DNA from: an uncultured Acidimicrobiia bacterium
GTDB taxonomy: Bacteria > Actinomycetota > Acidimicrobiia > Acidimicrobiales > SZUA-35
Length of the DNA stretch: 39,063 nt
Direction of reading: 5' to 3'
Assembly (NCBI GenBank): GCA_937890445.1
Contig: CALACD010000176.1
Location: 1-39,063, forward strand
Positions 21,379 through 29,749 of this stretch are shown piece after piece (position 1 is the first letter of the stretch; every line of letters starts with the position of its first letter). The position numbers were made by a program, and so were the translations under genes. The notes under the pieces are model-generated. The model saw only the letters and a program-made list of their open reading frames with translations. It had not been told where the DNA came from and ran no database searches.

Positions 21379-21719
21379 TACGTAACGCGATCGGACTGAG
21401 CGATGACGAGGTGAACCGGATCTTCCGGGCACTGGCCGACTCGACGCGCCGTGACATCGTCCGGCGCACGCTCGGCCGTGAGGCTTCGGTCTCGGAGCTG
21501 GCGGGCGCCTACGACATGTCGTTTGCGGCGGTCCAGAAGCATGTCGCGGTGTTGGAGGGGGCCGGTCTGGTGACCAAACACCCGAACGGCCGCGAGCGGA
21601 TCGTCCGCGGTAACCCTGACGCCATCGGGCGCGCCCAAGGTCTGCTCGACCGGTACGAACAGATCTGGCGCTCACGCATCGATCGTCTCGACGATCTTCT
21701 CGCCGAGACCGACGAGTAA
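21372..21719 (+). CDS. ArsR-family transcriptional regulator
   Basis: A 115-residue winged-helix repressor. It contains FRALADSTRRDIVRR, then SVSELAGAYDMSFAAVQKHVAVLEGAGLV (helix-turn-helix, about residues 38-66) and a helical C-terminus. No cysteine metal site is present, so it belongs to the ArsR subgroup that is paired with SRPBCC proteins rather than to the metal sensors. The start at ATG 21372 makes the transcript almost leaderless; an alternative GTG at 21351 lies inside the promoter and is less likely. The gene is followed after 32 bases by an SRPBCC gene with its own GAGGGA ribosome site, the usual two-gene arrangement of this family. Confidence 0.92.
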   Translation: MVVRNAIGLSDDEVNRIFRALADSTRRDIVRRTLGREASVSELAGAYDMSFAAVQKHVAVLEGAGLVTKHPNGRERIVRGNPDAIGRAQGLLDRYEQIWRSRIDRLDDLLAETDE

Positions 21720-21751
21720 CAGCCCGACGACCCCGACAGAGGGACCTCACC

Positions 21752-22738
21752 ATGCCCATCACCTCGGTCGAGAAGAACCTCGATGCCCTGACCATGACCG
21801 TCGTCGCCGACTTCGCCGCCAGCCGCGAACGATTGTGGGAGGCGTACACCGATCCTCGCCAGATCGAGAGATTCTGGGGGCCGGCCGAGTGGCCGGCCAC
21901 GTTCACCCGCCACGACGTCTTCGTCGGTGGACGATCCGACTATTTCATGACGGGACCGGACGGAGAACGATCCGCCGGGTTCTGGGAGTTCCTCGCCGTG
22001 GACGACGGCAGGTTCTTCGAGGTCCGCGACGGGTTCGCCGGCGACGACGGCAACGAGAACACGGCCATGCCATCGATGCGCATGACCTTCTCCTTCGAGG
22101 ACACAAACAGCGGTTCGCGTCTGATCACCACCACCCACTTCGGCTCGCTCGAACAGCTCGAGCAGCTTCTCGGCATGGGGATGGAAGAGGGTATGGCGTC
22201 GGCAATGGGTCAGATCGACCAGGTGCTCGCTGATCTGGCGTCCTTCGCGATTGGAGTCGGCACCGAAGTCCACGTCCTGTCCGACACGCAGGTGCGAATC
22301 TCGCGCATCGTCCGCGGCACCATCGAACACGTGTGGCGAGCCCACCACGACCCAGCGCTGTTGACGCAGTGGATGCTCGGCCCTGACGGTTGGGCCATGC
22401 CGGTATGCGAGGCGGCGACCGGCGTGGGTGGCGTCTACCGCTACGAGTGGGAGCCCGACGACGCGTCCGCAGACGGCGTGGCCGGACGTTTCGGCTTCGA
22501 GGGAGAGCTCGTCGCGTCCGATCCGCCGCATCGGGCCGTCACGACGGAACGCATGATCGGGGTCGAGGGCTCGGGGACCACGAACGAGATGACCCTCACA
22601 CCGCGCATCGCCGGCACACTCCTGACTCTCGTCATCACCTACCCGAGCGCCGAAGTCCGCGACATTGTGCTCGAAACGGGCATGGTCGACGGGATGGAAA
22701 CCAGCTACGCCCGCCTGGAGTCCGTGCTCGCTCGATGA
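21752..22738 (+). CDS. Two-domain SRPBCC (AHSA1-like) protein
   Basis: A 328-residue protein built from two START-like helix-grip domains, about residues 10-165 and 178-328. Each has the AHSA1-type signature: the first reads FAASRERLWEAYTDPRQIERFWGP and the second VRGTIEHVWRAHHDPALLTQWMLGP. These folds form a hydrophobic cavity for small ligands, but the ligand is unknown. Such proteins commonly occur singly beside an ArsR regulator; a tandem fusion is less usual. ATG 21752 has GAGGGA 8 bases upstream. It is expected to be co-expressed with the ArsR gene and induced when the regulator leaves its operator. Confidence 0.9.
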   Translation: MPITSVEKNLDALTMTVVADFAASRERLWEAYTDPRQIERFWGPAEWPATFTRHDVFVGGRSDYFMTGPDGERSAGFWEFLAVDDGRFFEVRDGFAGDDGNENTAMPSMRMTFSFEDTNSGSRLITTTHFGSLEQLEQLLGMGMEEGMASAMGQIDQVLADLASFAIGVGTEVHVLSDTQVRISRIVRGTIEHVWRAHHDPALLTQWMLGPDGWAMPVCEAATGVGGVYRYEWEPDDASADGVAGRFGFEGELVASDPPHRAVTTERMIGVEGSGTTNEMTLTPRIAGTLLTLVITYPSAEVRDIVLETGMVDGMETSYARLESVLAR

Positions 22739-22757
22739 TGCAGATGACGCCGTCGGC

Positions 22758-22777
22758 GTGATCGCCGCCGCGGTCAC
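22758..22777 (+). terminator. Possible terminator hairpin after the SRPBCC gene
   Basis: GTGATCGC and GCGGTCAC pair as an 8-bp stem with one G-U wobble around a 4-base loop, 20 bases after the stop. No T-run follows. It lies in the 232-base convergent gap 22739-22970, in which I see no gene. Confidence 0.4.
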
Positions 22778-22970
22778 GGGCTTGCTTGCGAAGACCTGCT
22801 GAGCGGGATCGAGAAGAACCGTGACGAGATCGCAGCCGGCCAATCGATCCGACTGAAGTGGCTGAGCCGGTTCGCATCACACTTCATCTTCGGTCCGTTG
22901 AACTGCGGCGTGCACCCCAAGAGCTGACGGATGCGGCGACGGTCGCGTGATGCCGTCAAGACGACGTCGC

Positions 22971-24419
22971 TCAGGATTCGGGGGTGAGCGCCGGCGTCGG
23001 TGTGGTCGGGGCGACGGGCGCACGCTGTTTGCCGAGTGCGGGTTGGGCGAGGCCGATGACAGCGGTGATCAGTGCGAGGGAGGCGATCATGATCCAACCT
23101 CGCTCGTGGGCCGAGACAAGCTCGCCGGGGGTTTCCGGCGACCCGATGAACGCCACGAGAAGGGCGATTCCGAGCACGGCTCCGACCTGGCGGAAGGTGT
23201 TGTTGACCGCACCGCCGATCGACAGGCGAAGCGGAGGGAGTTCGGCGACGGAGGCTGCTGAGTTGACCGGTATGAAACAGGCGATGCCGACGGCGACCAC
23301 CTCACCGACCATGACGAAGGTGACTGGGGTGCGGTCGCCATCGAGGAGAAGAACGAACCCGAAGGTGGCGATTGCGACGATGAGGGGTCCGGCAACGACG
23401 AACGGTCGGAACCCAATGCGTGCCGCGGAGCGGCCGGTGAACGGGGCCAGTATGGCAACAGTCACCGGGGGGAGGGCGGTGAGGAGGCCGGCGGTGAGGA
23501 CGGGGTAGCCCCACGCTTGGCGAAGGAACAAGACGTTGTTGAGTGAGTAGGCAGCGAACGCGGCCATGAACACCATGGCCGATGTGTTCGCAACGCTGAA
23601 CGAGCGGCTGTTGAACAGCGTGAGGTCGAGCACCGGTTCGGGGTGGCGGTGCTGGCGCCGAATGAACAGGGGAATGGCAACGACGCCGGCTGCGATCGCA
23701 GCGAGCGTGCGTGCATCAGCCCAGCCCCACACTTCGGAGCGGGAGATGCCAAGCGCCAGACAGGCCAGGGCGACGGTGACGAGGAGGGCACCTCCGTAGT
23801 CGGGCCGGTGGTCGCTGTTCACCTTCGCGGTTTCCGAGAGAACCCGGCGACTGGCGAGGAGCATGCCGGCGATGATCGGCAGATTGATCCAGAAGGCGGC
23901 TCTCCAATCGGTGAGATAGATCGCCAACGCCCCGATACTCGGTCCGCTCGCAATGCCGAGTGCGCCGATCCCGCCCCACATGGCAACGGTCTGCGTGCGA
24001 CGTTCCGACGGGAAGGCGGCGAGCAGCAGGCCGAGTGATGCGGGTGCGAGCATGGCGCCGCCGATTCCCTGGATCGCGCGACCGAAGATGAGTACGCCGA
24101 GCCCGGGCGCCGCCGCACCGACGGCTGACCCGGCCGCGAAGATCGCCAGACCAGCCAGGAACATGCGCCGCCGACCGAGTTGGTCCGCCGCCTTGCCGGT
24201 CACGACGAGGAGAGAACCATAGAAGATGTTGTAGATCGTGACGATCCACGACGCGTCGGCTCGGCTGATGTCGAACTCGGCGAGGATGTCGGGAAACGCC
24301 ACGTTGACGATCGAGAGGTCGAGCGTGGTGAGGTAGAGGGCGAGGGCGCAAACGGTGAAGGTCACCCAAGGCGAGCGGGCGGGTGGAGTCTCGAGTCGGC
24401 GATGCGCGGGTTCCGGCAT
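22971..24419 (-). CDS. MFS drug exporter, DHA2 (EmrB/QacA-like) family
   Basis: A 482-residue membrane protein with about 14 hydrophobic segments, the DHA2 pattern. Motif C-like and A-like stretches are present: LDLSIVNVAFPDI at the first helix, GKAADQLGRRRMF in the first cytoplasmic loop, and RAIQGIGGAMLAP. It should expel a toxic organic compound by proton antiport. The start at 24419 gives the short basic N-terminus normal for the family; a longer frame to 24494 would run into the regulator's promoter. It is divergent from the HxlR-type regulator at 24515, which probably controls it. Confidence 0.92.
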   Translation of the reverse strand: MPEPAHRRLETPPARSPWVTFTVCALALYLTTLDLSIVNVAFPDILAEFDISRADASWIVTIYNIFYGSLLVVTGKAADQLGRRRMFLAGLAIFAAGSAVGAAAPGLGVLIFGRAIQGIGGAMLAPASLGLLLAAFPSERRTQTVAMWGGIGALGIASGPSIGALAIYLTDWRAAFWINLPIIAGMLLASRRVLSETAKVNSDHRPDYGGALLVTVALACLALGISRSEVWGWADARTLAAIAAGVVAIPLFIRRQHRHPEPVLDLTLFNSRSFSVANTSAMVFMAAFAAYSLNNVLFLRQAWGYPVLTAGLLTALPPVTVAILAPFTGRSAARIGFRPFVVAGPLIVAIATFGFVLLLDGDRTPVTFVMVGEVVAVGIACFIPVNSAASVAELPPLRLSIGGAVNNTFRQVGAVLGIALLVAFIGSPETPGELVSAHERGWIMIASLALITAVIGLAQPALGKQRAPVAPTTPTPALTPES

Positions 24420-24486
24420 GGGTCGAGTGGAACACAGGGTTTTCCAACAGTCAACAAGATAAAGCAAAGTCACTGATCCAGATTCC

Positions 24487-24507
24487 GGTTGCAAATGGTT
24501 GTAGGGT
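24487..24507 (+). promoter_or_regulatory. Promoter/operator region of the HxlR gene
   Basis: Two GGTTG repeats stand 10 bases apart (24487-24491 and 24497-24501), one helical turn, directly before TAGGGT (24502-24507). The GTG start follows after 7 bases, so the mRNA is probably leaderless. The nine bases ATGGTTGTA also occur in the ArsR operator at 21372-21380. Confidence 0.45.
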
Positions 24508-24514
24508 GAGGCTC

Positions 24515-25159
24515 GTGAGCAAGCGGACGTACCGGCAGTACTGTGGCCTGGCCGCTGCCCTGGATGTCGTCGGGCAGCGATGGGCTTTGTTGATCGTGCG
24601 CGACCTGATTCCCGGTCCGCGTCGGTTCACCGATCTGTTCGACGGTCTCCCCGGGATCTCCACAGATCTGCTCGCTGACCGGCTCCGCTCACTCGAAGCC
24701 GCTGGCGCCGTGCATCAACGCGAGGTCCGTACTCCGGCACCGGCCAACCTGTACGAGCTCACCGAGCGAGGTAGGGAACTCGCCCGCATGGCCGGAGACC
24801 TGGCCCGATGGGGCGGACCGCTCCTGCCGCCCGTCGACGCAGCCGGAGATCGCGTCGTCAACGCTCGCTGGACACTCACCCAGCGAGCAGGTCGCTACCG
24901 AGGCGGGTTCCCCGATGGTGACGTTCACATCCTGCTCGACCAGCGAGATGAGCTGACGCTGTCGTTCGGCGGGGACCGGGCGCGTTTGGCCTACGGCCAC
25001 CAGTCGGCCGATCCGATCATGGTCATCGAGGCCACCACGACGGCGATGCTCGCGCTTGTTCGCGGCACCCCCGAAGACTCCGCCGATCTTGGCGACGACG
25101 TGATTGTTGCGGGCCGAACCGATCTTCTGCGACAGCTCTTCCACGCACTCAACTCCTGA
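24515..25159 (+). CDS. HxlR-family transcriptional regulator with C-terminal extension
   Basis: A 214-residue regulator. The HxlR core (about residues 8-100) has YCGLAAALDVVGQRWALLIVRDL, with the conserved Cys near residue 10, then RRFTDLFDGLPGISTDLLADRLRSLEAAG as the recognition helix and YELTERGREL as the wing. HxlR proteins are usually 100-130 residues. Here about 90 more residues, with HILLDQRDELTL and a predicted alpha/beta fold, may form a ligand pocket. GTG 24515 is chosen for its position below a -10 box; GTG 24506 is possible. It diverges from the MFS exporter by 95 bases and likely represses it until a drug-like ligand binds. Confidence 0.88.
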   Translation: MSKRTYRQYCGLAAALDVVGQRWALLIVRDLIPGPRRFTDLFDGLPGISTDLLADRLRSLEAAGAVHQREVRTPAPANLYELTERGRELARMAGDLARWGGPLLPPVDAAGDRVVNARWTLTQRAGRYRGGFPDGDVHILLDQRDELTLSFGGDRARLAYGHQSADPIMVIEATTTAMLALVRGTPEDSADLGDDVIVAGRTDLLRQLFHALNS

Positions 25160-25723
25160 AGCTGCGGGCGTTCTGCCTCAGACTCGTCGGGCGCCCTCCG
25201 GCCGCGTCCGACCCTCTCTGGTTCAGGTTGCTCTGGTTCAGGTTGCTCTGGTTCAGGTTGCTCTGGTCGAGGTTGCTCTGGACGCGTGGGGTTTGACCTG
25301 GCCCTGGCTCCGCGGGGGCATCGTCTGATTCTGGAGATCACCAAGACGCCGGCGATCGCTGCGAACAGGCCGAAAGCGGCGACAGCGGCGTCACCCTTGG
25401 CCGATCCGTAGCCGAACCACAGCACACCCTCGGCCAACGTGAGGCGCCAGGTGACAATCGACGCTCCGAGGAGATCGCTCGATCGGTACGCAGTCCAGAT
25501 CGACGGCGCCACCTGGACGATGGATGTGAAGGCCAGGACAGTTCCGACGCCGCCGAGGCCAGCAGTGAGACGCGGTCCAGACCCCGGTGCTGACCGCACC
25601 GAGCATCGCCCACACCGGAGAGACCCCCGCTGCCGATCCGACACGGATCATCCTCACCGTCTGCGGCAGCACCGCGATGGCAGTGACCGCGAGCGCTGCG
25701 GCACCAACGAATTCGACGACCAC
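25160..25723 (-). pseudogene. Frameshifted PQ-loop (SemiSWEET/MtN3-like) membrane protein
   Basis: From GTG 25723 the minus frame gives MVVEFVGAAALAVTAIAVLPQTVRMI, a membrane helix with the PQ motif, then a second helix ending TGVWTAS. At about 25575 the frame breaks. Another frame continues with LTAGLGGVGTVLAF, the related IVQVAPSIWTAY and two more helices down to about 25310. Together these make the SWEET-like triple-helix units of a small transporter. After the last helix comes a Pro/Glu/Gln tail made by a 15-bp repeat, and the frame then runs on antisense into the HxlR gene without its own stop. A single indel and the missing stop mark it as broken. Confidence 0.65.
25220..25279. repeat. 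Four tandem 15-bp units
   Basis: GGTTCAGGTTGCTCT occurs three times in a row and is followed by a fourth copy with three changes. On the minus strand it encodes an EQPEP-type tail of the broken PQ-loop protein. There are no spacers, so it is not CRISPR. Confidence 0.9.
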
Positions 25724-25732
25724 GTCGCAGGC

Positions 25733-26155
25733 GAGATCTCGGGAGGACCGGCCGAGATCAAGGTTCTCTCGAATGGCGACCTGGTCACCGTGGCGGACGG
25801 CTGGTTCGAAGTCTTCCGATCAGCCCCGAATCCTGTAGCGGTCTGCGAGGTGTTGAACGAGATGCTGGGCGTTGCCCGCCCGGCCATCAGCGCTGCGCAC
25901 GATGGTTCGAACGTCACGGTCTTCGTCGGCTTCGCCGACTCGGCAACAGCTGTCGAGCGAGTCTCTGCCCGCGGTGCAATGGCGCTGCTCGATGTCGTTG
26001 CCGACATCGGAGTCGGACGGATCGGGCTGTGTGCCGCAGCGCACTGCGTCGACGTCTACATCGACCGGTCCCCGAGGTGAAACAGGCGCTACTGCTCGCA
26101 GCTCTGCCAGACCCGGGAACGCGTGCAACGCCACCGCAGTCGAACCCGTTCCTAG
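25733..26155 (+). pseudogene. Frameshifted CGNR zinc-finger (ABATE-type) regulator
   Basis: The plus frame from about 25733 encodes an alpha/beta N-terminal part (EVLNEMLGVARPAI, then SARGAMALLDVVADIGVGRIG) that leads to CAAAHCVDVYIDRSPR at 26034-26076. A TGA follows. One frame over, the zinc-finger pattern continues at once as NRRYCSQLCQTRERVQRHRSRTRS and stops at 26153-26155. The combined C-X4-C...C-X3-C pattern with the basic tail is that of CGNR zinc fingers. A single-base loss near 26078 separates the halves. No good start codon is visible at the 5' end, so that end may also be truncated. Confidence 0.65.
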
Positions 26156-26305
26156 GAAGACAGCATTGCGGGGGGACGTCTACGACGATCTCGGGCTGGG
26201 TCATCGAGAGTCTGCCGGTGATCGTCGTCTTCCGGAGACGAGGAACGTCGACGGACTGAGCTTCACGCTGCCGTAACAGAGCCGAACCATTGCCGAGACA
26301 TTGGC

Positions 26306-26333
26306 TTGGTATACCGACCGGTGTACCAATAGT
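26306..26333 (+). promoter_or_regulatory. Promoter of the catabolic operon with GntR-like palindrome
   Basis: Arms TTGGTATACC (26306-26315) and GGTGTACCAA (26320-26329) form an inverted repeat with 9 of 10 pairs around GACC. TTGGTA (26306-26311) and AATAGT (26328-26333), 16 bases apart, can serve as -35 and -10, so the palindrome covers the promoter spacer. GGTATACC-like half-sites are typical of GntR/FCD regulators, one of which is encoded at 38441. Confidence 0.6.
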
Positions 26334-26352
26334 TCTGACCAAGCGAGGCGCC

Positions 26353-27387
26353 ATGTCCCAGCCCACCAGTCGTCGACAGTTTCTGAAGCAGTCGGTGTTC
26401 ACCGGCGGAACGCTGCTTACCCTTCCCGCCGCTGCGGCATTCCTGAGCGCCTGTGGAGGCAGCTCCGAATCGAGTTCGACCGAGCTCACCCCGATGTCCT
26501 TCCAACTCGGGTGGACGAAGCTCGTGCAGTTCGGCGGCCACCTGATGGCGCTCGACCTGGGCTACTTCGAAGAGGCAGGCATCGCCGCTGAGTTCAAGTC
26601 TGGTGGCCCCGGTATCGATCCGGTTGCCGACGTCGCCGCAGGAAGTGTGCTGATGGGAGATGCCGATTCTTCTGCGCTCGTTCTCGCTCGCGACAGCGGC
26701 ATTCCGGTGAGGGGATTTGCTGCCATCTTCCAGCGTTCGCCGTTTGCGTTGATGAGCCTTGCGGCGAATCCGGTGATGTCACTCGAAGACATGGTCGGCA
26801 AGCGAATCGGACTTCCCGATGGCTATCGCCCGCAACTCGATGTGCTCTTGTCCCAGGCCGGCATCGAGCCCGCCAGTGTCACCTATGTGCCGGTGGGATT
26901 CGATCCTTCGGTGCTCAGCACCGAACAGGTCGATGGCTACATGGGCTATGCCACATCACAGGGCGTTGCGCTGCAGTCAGAAGGCATCGACATCGAAACC
27001 GTCTACCTCTCCGACCTCGGGGACAAGGGCTACGGCAATGTCTTCTTCGCGACGGACGAGACGATCGAGGAGCAAGCGGACCTTCTGGCCACCTGGCTGG
27101 CGGCCGATCTGAGGGGCTGGGAGTACGCAGTCGAGAATCCGGAAGAAATGGCCGAGCGCGTCACCGAGCTCTACGGAACGGAGACCGGCGCAGAACTCGA
27201 ACCCGAAACAGGTTCGGCATTGGCCCAGGTGGAGTTGATCCAGGGCAACCCCGATGGCCTCCTCTGGATCAACCCCGAGGTCTTCGATGCTGCGGCACAG
27301 TTGGCAGCCGACAGCGGTGCCGCAAGCAGCGTCTTGAGCTCAGAGGATCTGATGACCGAGGCAATCCTGGAGGCGGCAACCGCTTGA
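26353..27387 (+). CDS. ABC importer substrate-binding lipoprotein (NMT1/THI5-SsuA-like), Tat-exported
   Basis: A 344-residue periplasmic-type binding protein. The N-terminus has a twin-arginine signal (SRRQFLKQS, Arg7-Arg8), a hydrophobic stretch and the lipobox LSAC with Cys34, so it should be exported folded and anchored to the outer face of the membrane. The mature part shows the NMT1/THI5-like pattern: FQLGWTKLVQFGGHLMALDLGYFEEAGI, then PVADVAAGSVLMGDADSS and LPDGYRPQLDVLL. This family binds thiamine pyrimidines, sulfonates, nitrate or riboflavin-like solutes. It is the first gene of the long operon. The ATG at 26353 is chosen because it starts the signal; upstream codons lie in the promoter. 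Confidence 0.93.
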   Translation: MSQPTSRRQFLKQSVFTGGTLLTLPAAAAFLSACGGSSESSSTELTPMSFQLGWTKLVQFGGHLMALDLGYFEEAGIAAEFKSGGPGIDPVADVAAGSVLMGDADSSALVLARDSGIPVRGFAAIFQRSPFALMSLAANPVMSLEDMVGKRIGLPDGYRPQLDVLLSQAGIEPASVTYVPVGFDPSVLSTEQVDGYMGYATSQGVALQSEGIDIETVYLSDLGDKGYGNVFFATDETIEEQADLLATWLAADLRGWEYAVENPEEMAERVTELYGTETGAELEPETGSALAQVELIQGNPDGLLWINPEVFDAAAQLAADSGAASSVLSSEDLMTEAILEAATA

Positions 27388-28943
27388 TCTCCCCGGCCCC
27401 CCTTCGGCCGCCAGTTGCGCGGATAGCGGCAGGCGTTCTCCACGAGCCCGGTCGTCCACCGACGCGTTCGATGGCGGTGACGACCGCGAATGGAGTGATT
27501 GTGGCCGTCACACCCCAGGCCGACGCGGGGGAGGGCGCCGCGGACACCGACGATGTTGTCAACTCCATTGGTGGTCCGGGCTCGATCGTGCTTCCCGCGC
27601 TCGCCGACGCCCACGATCACGGGCGGGGCCTTCCCACCATTGCCTACGCAGCCGCCGATCAGGCTCTCGAGTCATGGCTTCCTGCCCTCTCGGGACACCC
27701 ATCGATCGACAGCGGCGTTCTCACTTCTGTGGCGTTGGCCAAACTGGCGCGAAGCGGCGTCGGTTCGGTCGTCCACTGCCACAACACCCAATCGTTCGAT
27801 GAGCAGGCCAGCGAGTGCGCTGCCTCCGCTCGAGCTGCTCGCGATGTGGGAGTTCGAATGGCAATGGCGATACCGCTCGCCGACCGGAACCGGCTGGGGT
27901 ACGGGCCGGACGAAGTGGTACTCGAATGCATCGATCATGCCCACCGCGCCGCGGTGGCGACGCGCTGGGCGTCTCGACCCCGATCGGTCGCAGATCAGAT
28001 GCTCCTGTTCGAGGAGGCAGCATCTGCTGTCGCCGAGACTGCTCGTGGCGGCGAGGCAGACCTCGTCAACATCCAGTACTGCCCCGTCGGACCGCAGTGG
28101 TGTTCCGATGAGTTGATGGAGGCCGTCGCCGAGGCATCAGCGGTATCTGGCCGCCGCGTCCACATGCATCTGTTCGAGACTCGATACCAGAAGGAATGGG
28201 CCGAAGCCCACTACCCCGGCGGACTCCTGCACCATCTCGATGCGATCGGGCTGCTCAGCGACCGGCTCACCGTCGCTCACGGGGTATGGCTCGACGACAG
28301 CGAACTCGAGATGCTCGCGGAACGGCGTGTCATCGTGTCGATCAACACCTCGTCGAACCTGCGGCTGCGTTCTGGGCAGGCCGACGTTGCTCGCATGCGC
28401 CGGCTCGGTGTCCGGGTCGCGTTCGGACTCGACGGCATGTCGCTCGACGACGACGAGGGCGCCTTGCGCGAGCTTCAATTGGCCCATCTCCTGAATGCTC
28501 CGGTTGGGCTCGAATCCGGGCTCGCGGCCGGCGACGTGTTGTCTGCTGCGACCTCGGTCGGCCCGGCTGCGGTGAGCGGTGATGGTCAATGGGGTCGGAT
28601 CACATCGGGAGCGCCGGCCGACCTCATGGTCATCGACGGCGATCCGTTGACCGCCGACTTCGTCGACGCCGCAGCGGCCGACATCGACGCGCTCCTCCTC
28701 ACCAGAGCCCGAGCTCGTAACGTCACCGACCTCATCGTCGCAGGTCGAGCGGTCGTTGAACACGGGAAGGTGCTCGGCGTGGACGAGGAAGCGCTGACCG
28801 CCGAAATGATGGACCGGGCGAAGACTGCTCGACCAGCGATCGAGTTGCTCGCCCCTGTCGTGGCTGCCTACCAAGACGGGCTCCGTACGTTCTACCTCGC
28901 CGGGGGGCATCGAGCGCCGGCCTGCTCGGGGTCTCGAGCATGA
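27384..28943 (+). CDS. Amidohydrolase/aminohydrolase of the TRZ/ATZ-like group
   Basis: A 519-residue metal-dependent hydrolase with a split N- and C-terminal beta-sandwich around a TIM barrel. Metal ligands are visible: DAHDHG (His77, His79), HMHLFET, VAHGVWL, and Asp in GLDGMSLDDD. The pattern fits deaminases and hydrolases of ring nitrogen compounds (guanine deaminase and atrazine chlorohydrolase relatives). Substrate is unknown. The start is a TTG that overlaps the preceding stop (TTGA). It lies between the binding protein and the ATPase of an importer, so it probably acts on the imported solute. There is no signal peptide, so it is cytosolic. Confidence 0.85.
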   Translation: MISPAPLRPPVARIAAGVLHEPGRPPTRSMAVTTANGVIVAVTPQADAGEGAADTDDVVNSIGGPGSIVLPALADAHDHGRGLPTIAYAAADQALESWLPALSGHPSIDSGVLTSVALAKLARSGVGSVVHCHNTQSFDEQASECAASARAARDVGVRMAMAIPLADRNRLGYGPDEVVLECIDHAHRAAVATRWASRPRSVADQMLLFEEAASAVAETARGGEADLVNIQYCPVGPQWCSDELMEAVAEASAVSGRRVHMHLFETRYQKEWAEAHYPGGLLHHLDAIGLLSDRLTVAHGVWLDDSELEMLAERRVIVSINTSSNLRLRSGQADVARMRRLGVRVAFGLDGMSLDDDEGALRELQLAHLLNAPVGLESGLAAGDVLSAATSVGPAAVSGDGQWGRITSGAPADLMVIDGDPLTADFVDAAAADIDALLLTRARARNVTDLIVAGRAVVEHGKVLGVDEEALTAEMMDRAKTARPAIELLAPVVAAYQDGLRTFYLAGGHRAPACSGSRA

Positions 28944-29749
28944 GCGATCAGCACGTACTCCTCGAGAACGTCTCGAAGCGCTTCGACATGCGCAAGGACA
29001 GCGTCCTTGCCCTGTCGGATGTCTCGCTCTCGCTCCGTCGCGGTGAGTTCGTCGCTCTCATCGGGCCGAGCGGCTGTGGAAAGTCGACGCTCCTTCGGCT
29101 GTTGGCGGACATCGCCGATCCCAGCGCGGGATCGATCCGTGTCGGTGGCCGCTCGCCCCGGGACGCTCGGCTCGCGCACCGGATCGGTTTCGTCTTCCAG
29201 GATCCGACGCTGCTTCCGTGGCGGACCGTTCTCGACAACGTGAAGCTGCCCATCAAGATCGCACGCGGTCGAGCTGAGCACGGATCGGCATCACCCGAGG
29301 AACTGCTCGAGCTCGTCGGACTGGGCGGCTTCGAGAACGCCCACCCGTCGCAACTGTCGGGCGGCATGCGTCAGCGTGTGGCCATCGCTCGAGCGCTGGC
29401 CCTCACTCCAGAGCTGCTGCTCCTCGACGAGCCATTCGGCGCGCTCGACGAGATCAGTCGTCAACATCTCAATCTCGAGATGCTCCGAATCTGGACCGAG
29501 ACCGGTACTACGGCAGTTCTGGTCACACACGCCATCAGCGAGGCCGTGCTGATGGCCGATCGGATCGTCGTTCTGTCCCCCCGGCCGGGACGAGTGACCG
29601 GAATCGTCGAAGTCGATCTTCCACGACCGCGGACGCTGGACCTCATGCAGACGCAGGAGTTCTTCCGTCTCGAGAACGCGGTGCGCTCGGCCCTCTTCGG
29701 CACAGTCGAGGCGACCGAAGATCCGGCTCCCTTGGAGGCCCATCAATGA
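28940..29749 (+). CDS. ABC importer ATPase (SsuB/TauB/ThiZ-like)
   Basis: A 269-residue nucleotide-binding subunit. Walker A is GPSGCGKST (42-50), the Q-loop is FVFQDPTLLPW, the signature LSGGMRQRVAIARAL and Walker B LLLLDEPFGALDE, with the switch histidine in VTHAISEA. The PTLLPW phrase after the Q-loop is typical of the nitrate/sulfonate/taurine/thiamine-precursor importers. It should energise the two permeases encoded next. It overlaps both neighbours by four bases (ATGA). Confidence 0.95.
   Translation: MSDQHVLLENVSKRFDMRKDSVLALSDVSLSLRRGEFVALIGPSGCGKSTLLRLLADIADPSAGSIRVGGRSPRDARLAHRIGFVFQDPTLLPWRTVLDNVKLPIKIARGRAEHGSASPEELLELVGLGGFENAHPSQLSGGMRQRVAIARALALTPELLLLDEPFGALDEISRQHLNLEMLRIWTETGTTAVLVTHAISEAVLMADRIVVLSPRPGRVTGIVEVDLPRPRTLDLMQTQEFFRLENAVRSALFGTVEATEDPAPLEAHQ

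Noticed and set aside
22739-22970. Small gene in the convergent gap
   Set aside because: A short plus-strand frame with IRLKWLSRFASHF exists but has no start, ribosome site or recognised family; only a hairpin is reported.
25220-25279. Tandem repeats considered as a CRISPR or iteron array
   Set aside because: The units are directly adjacent 15-mers without spacers, lie in a coding tail, and no cas or replication gene is near.
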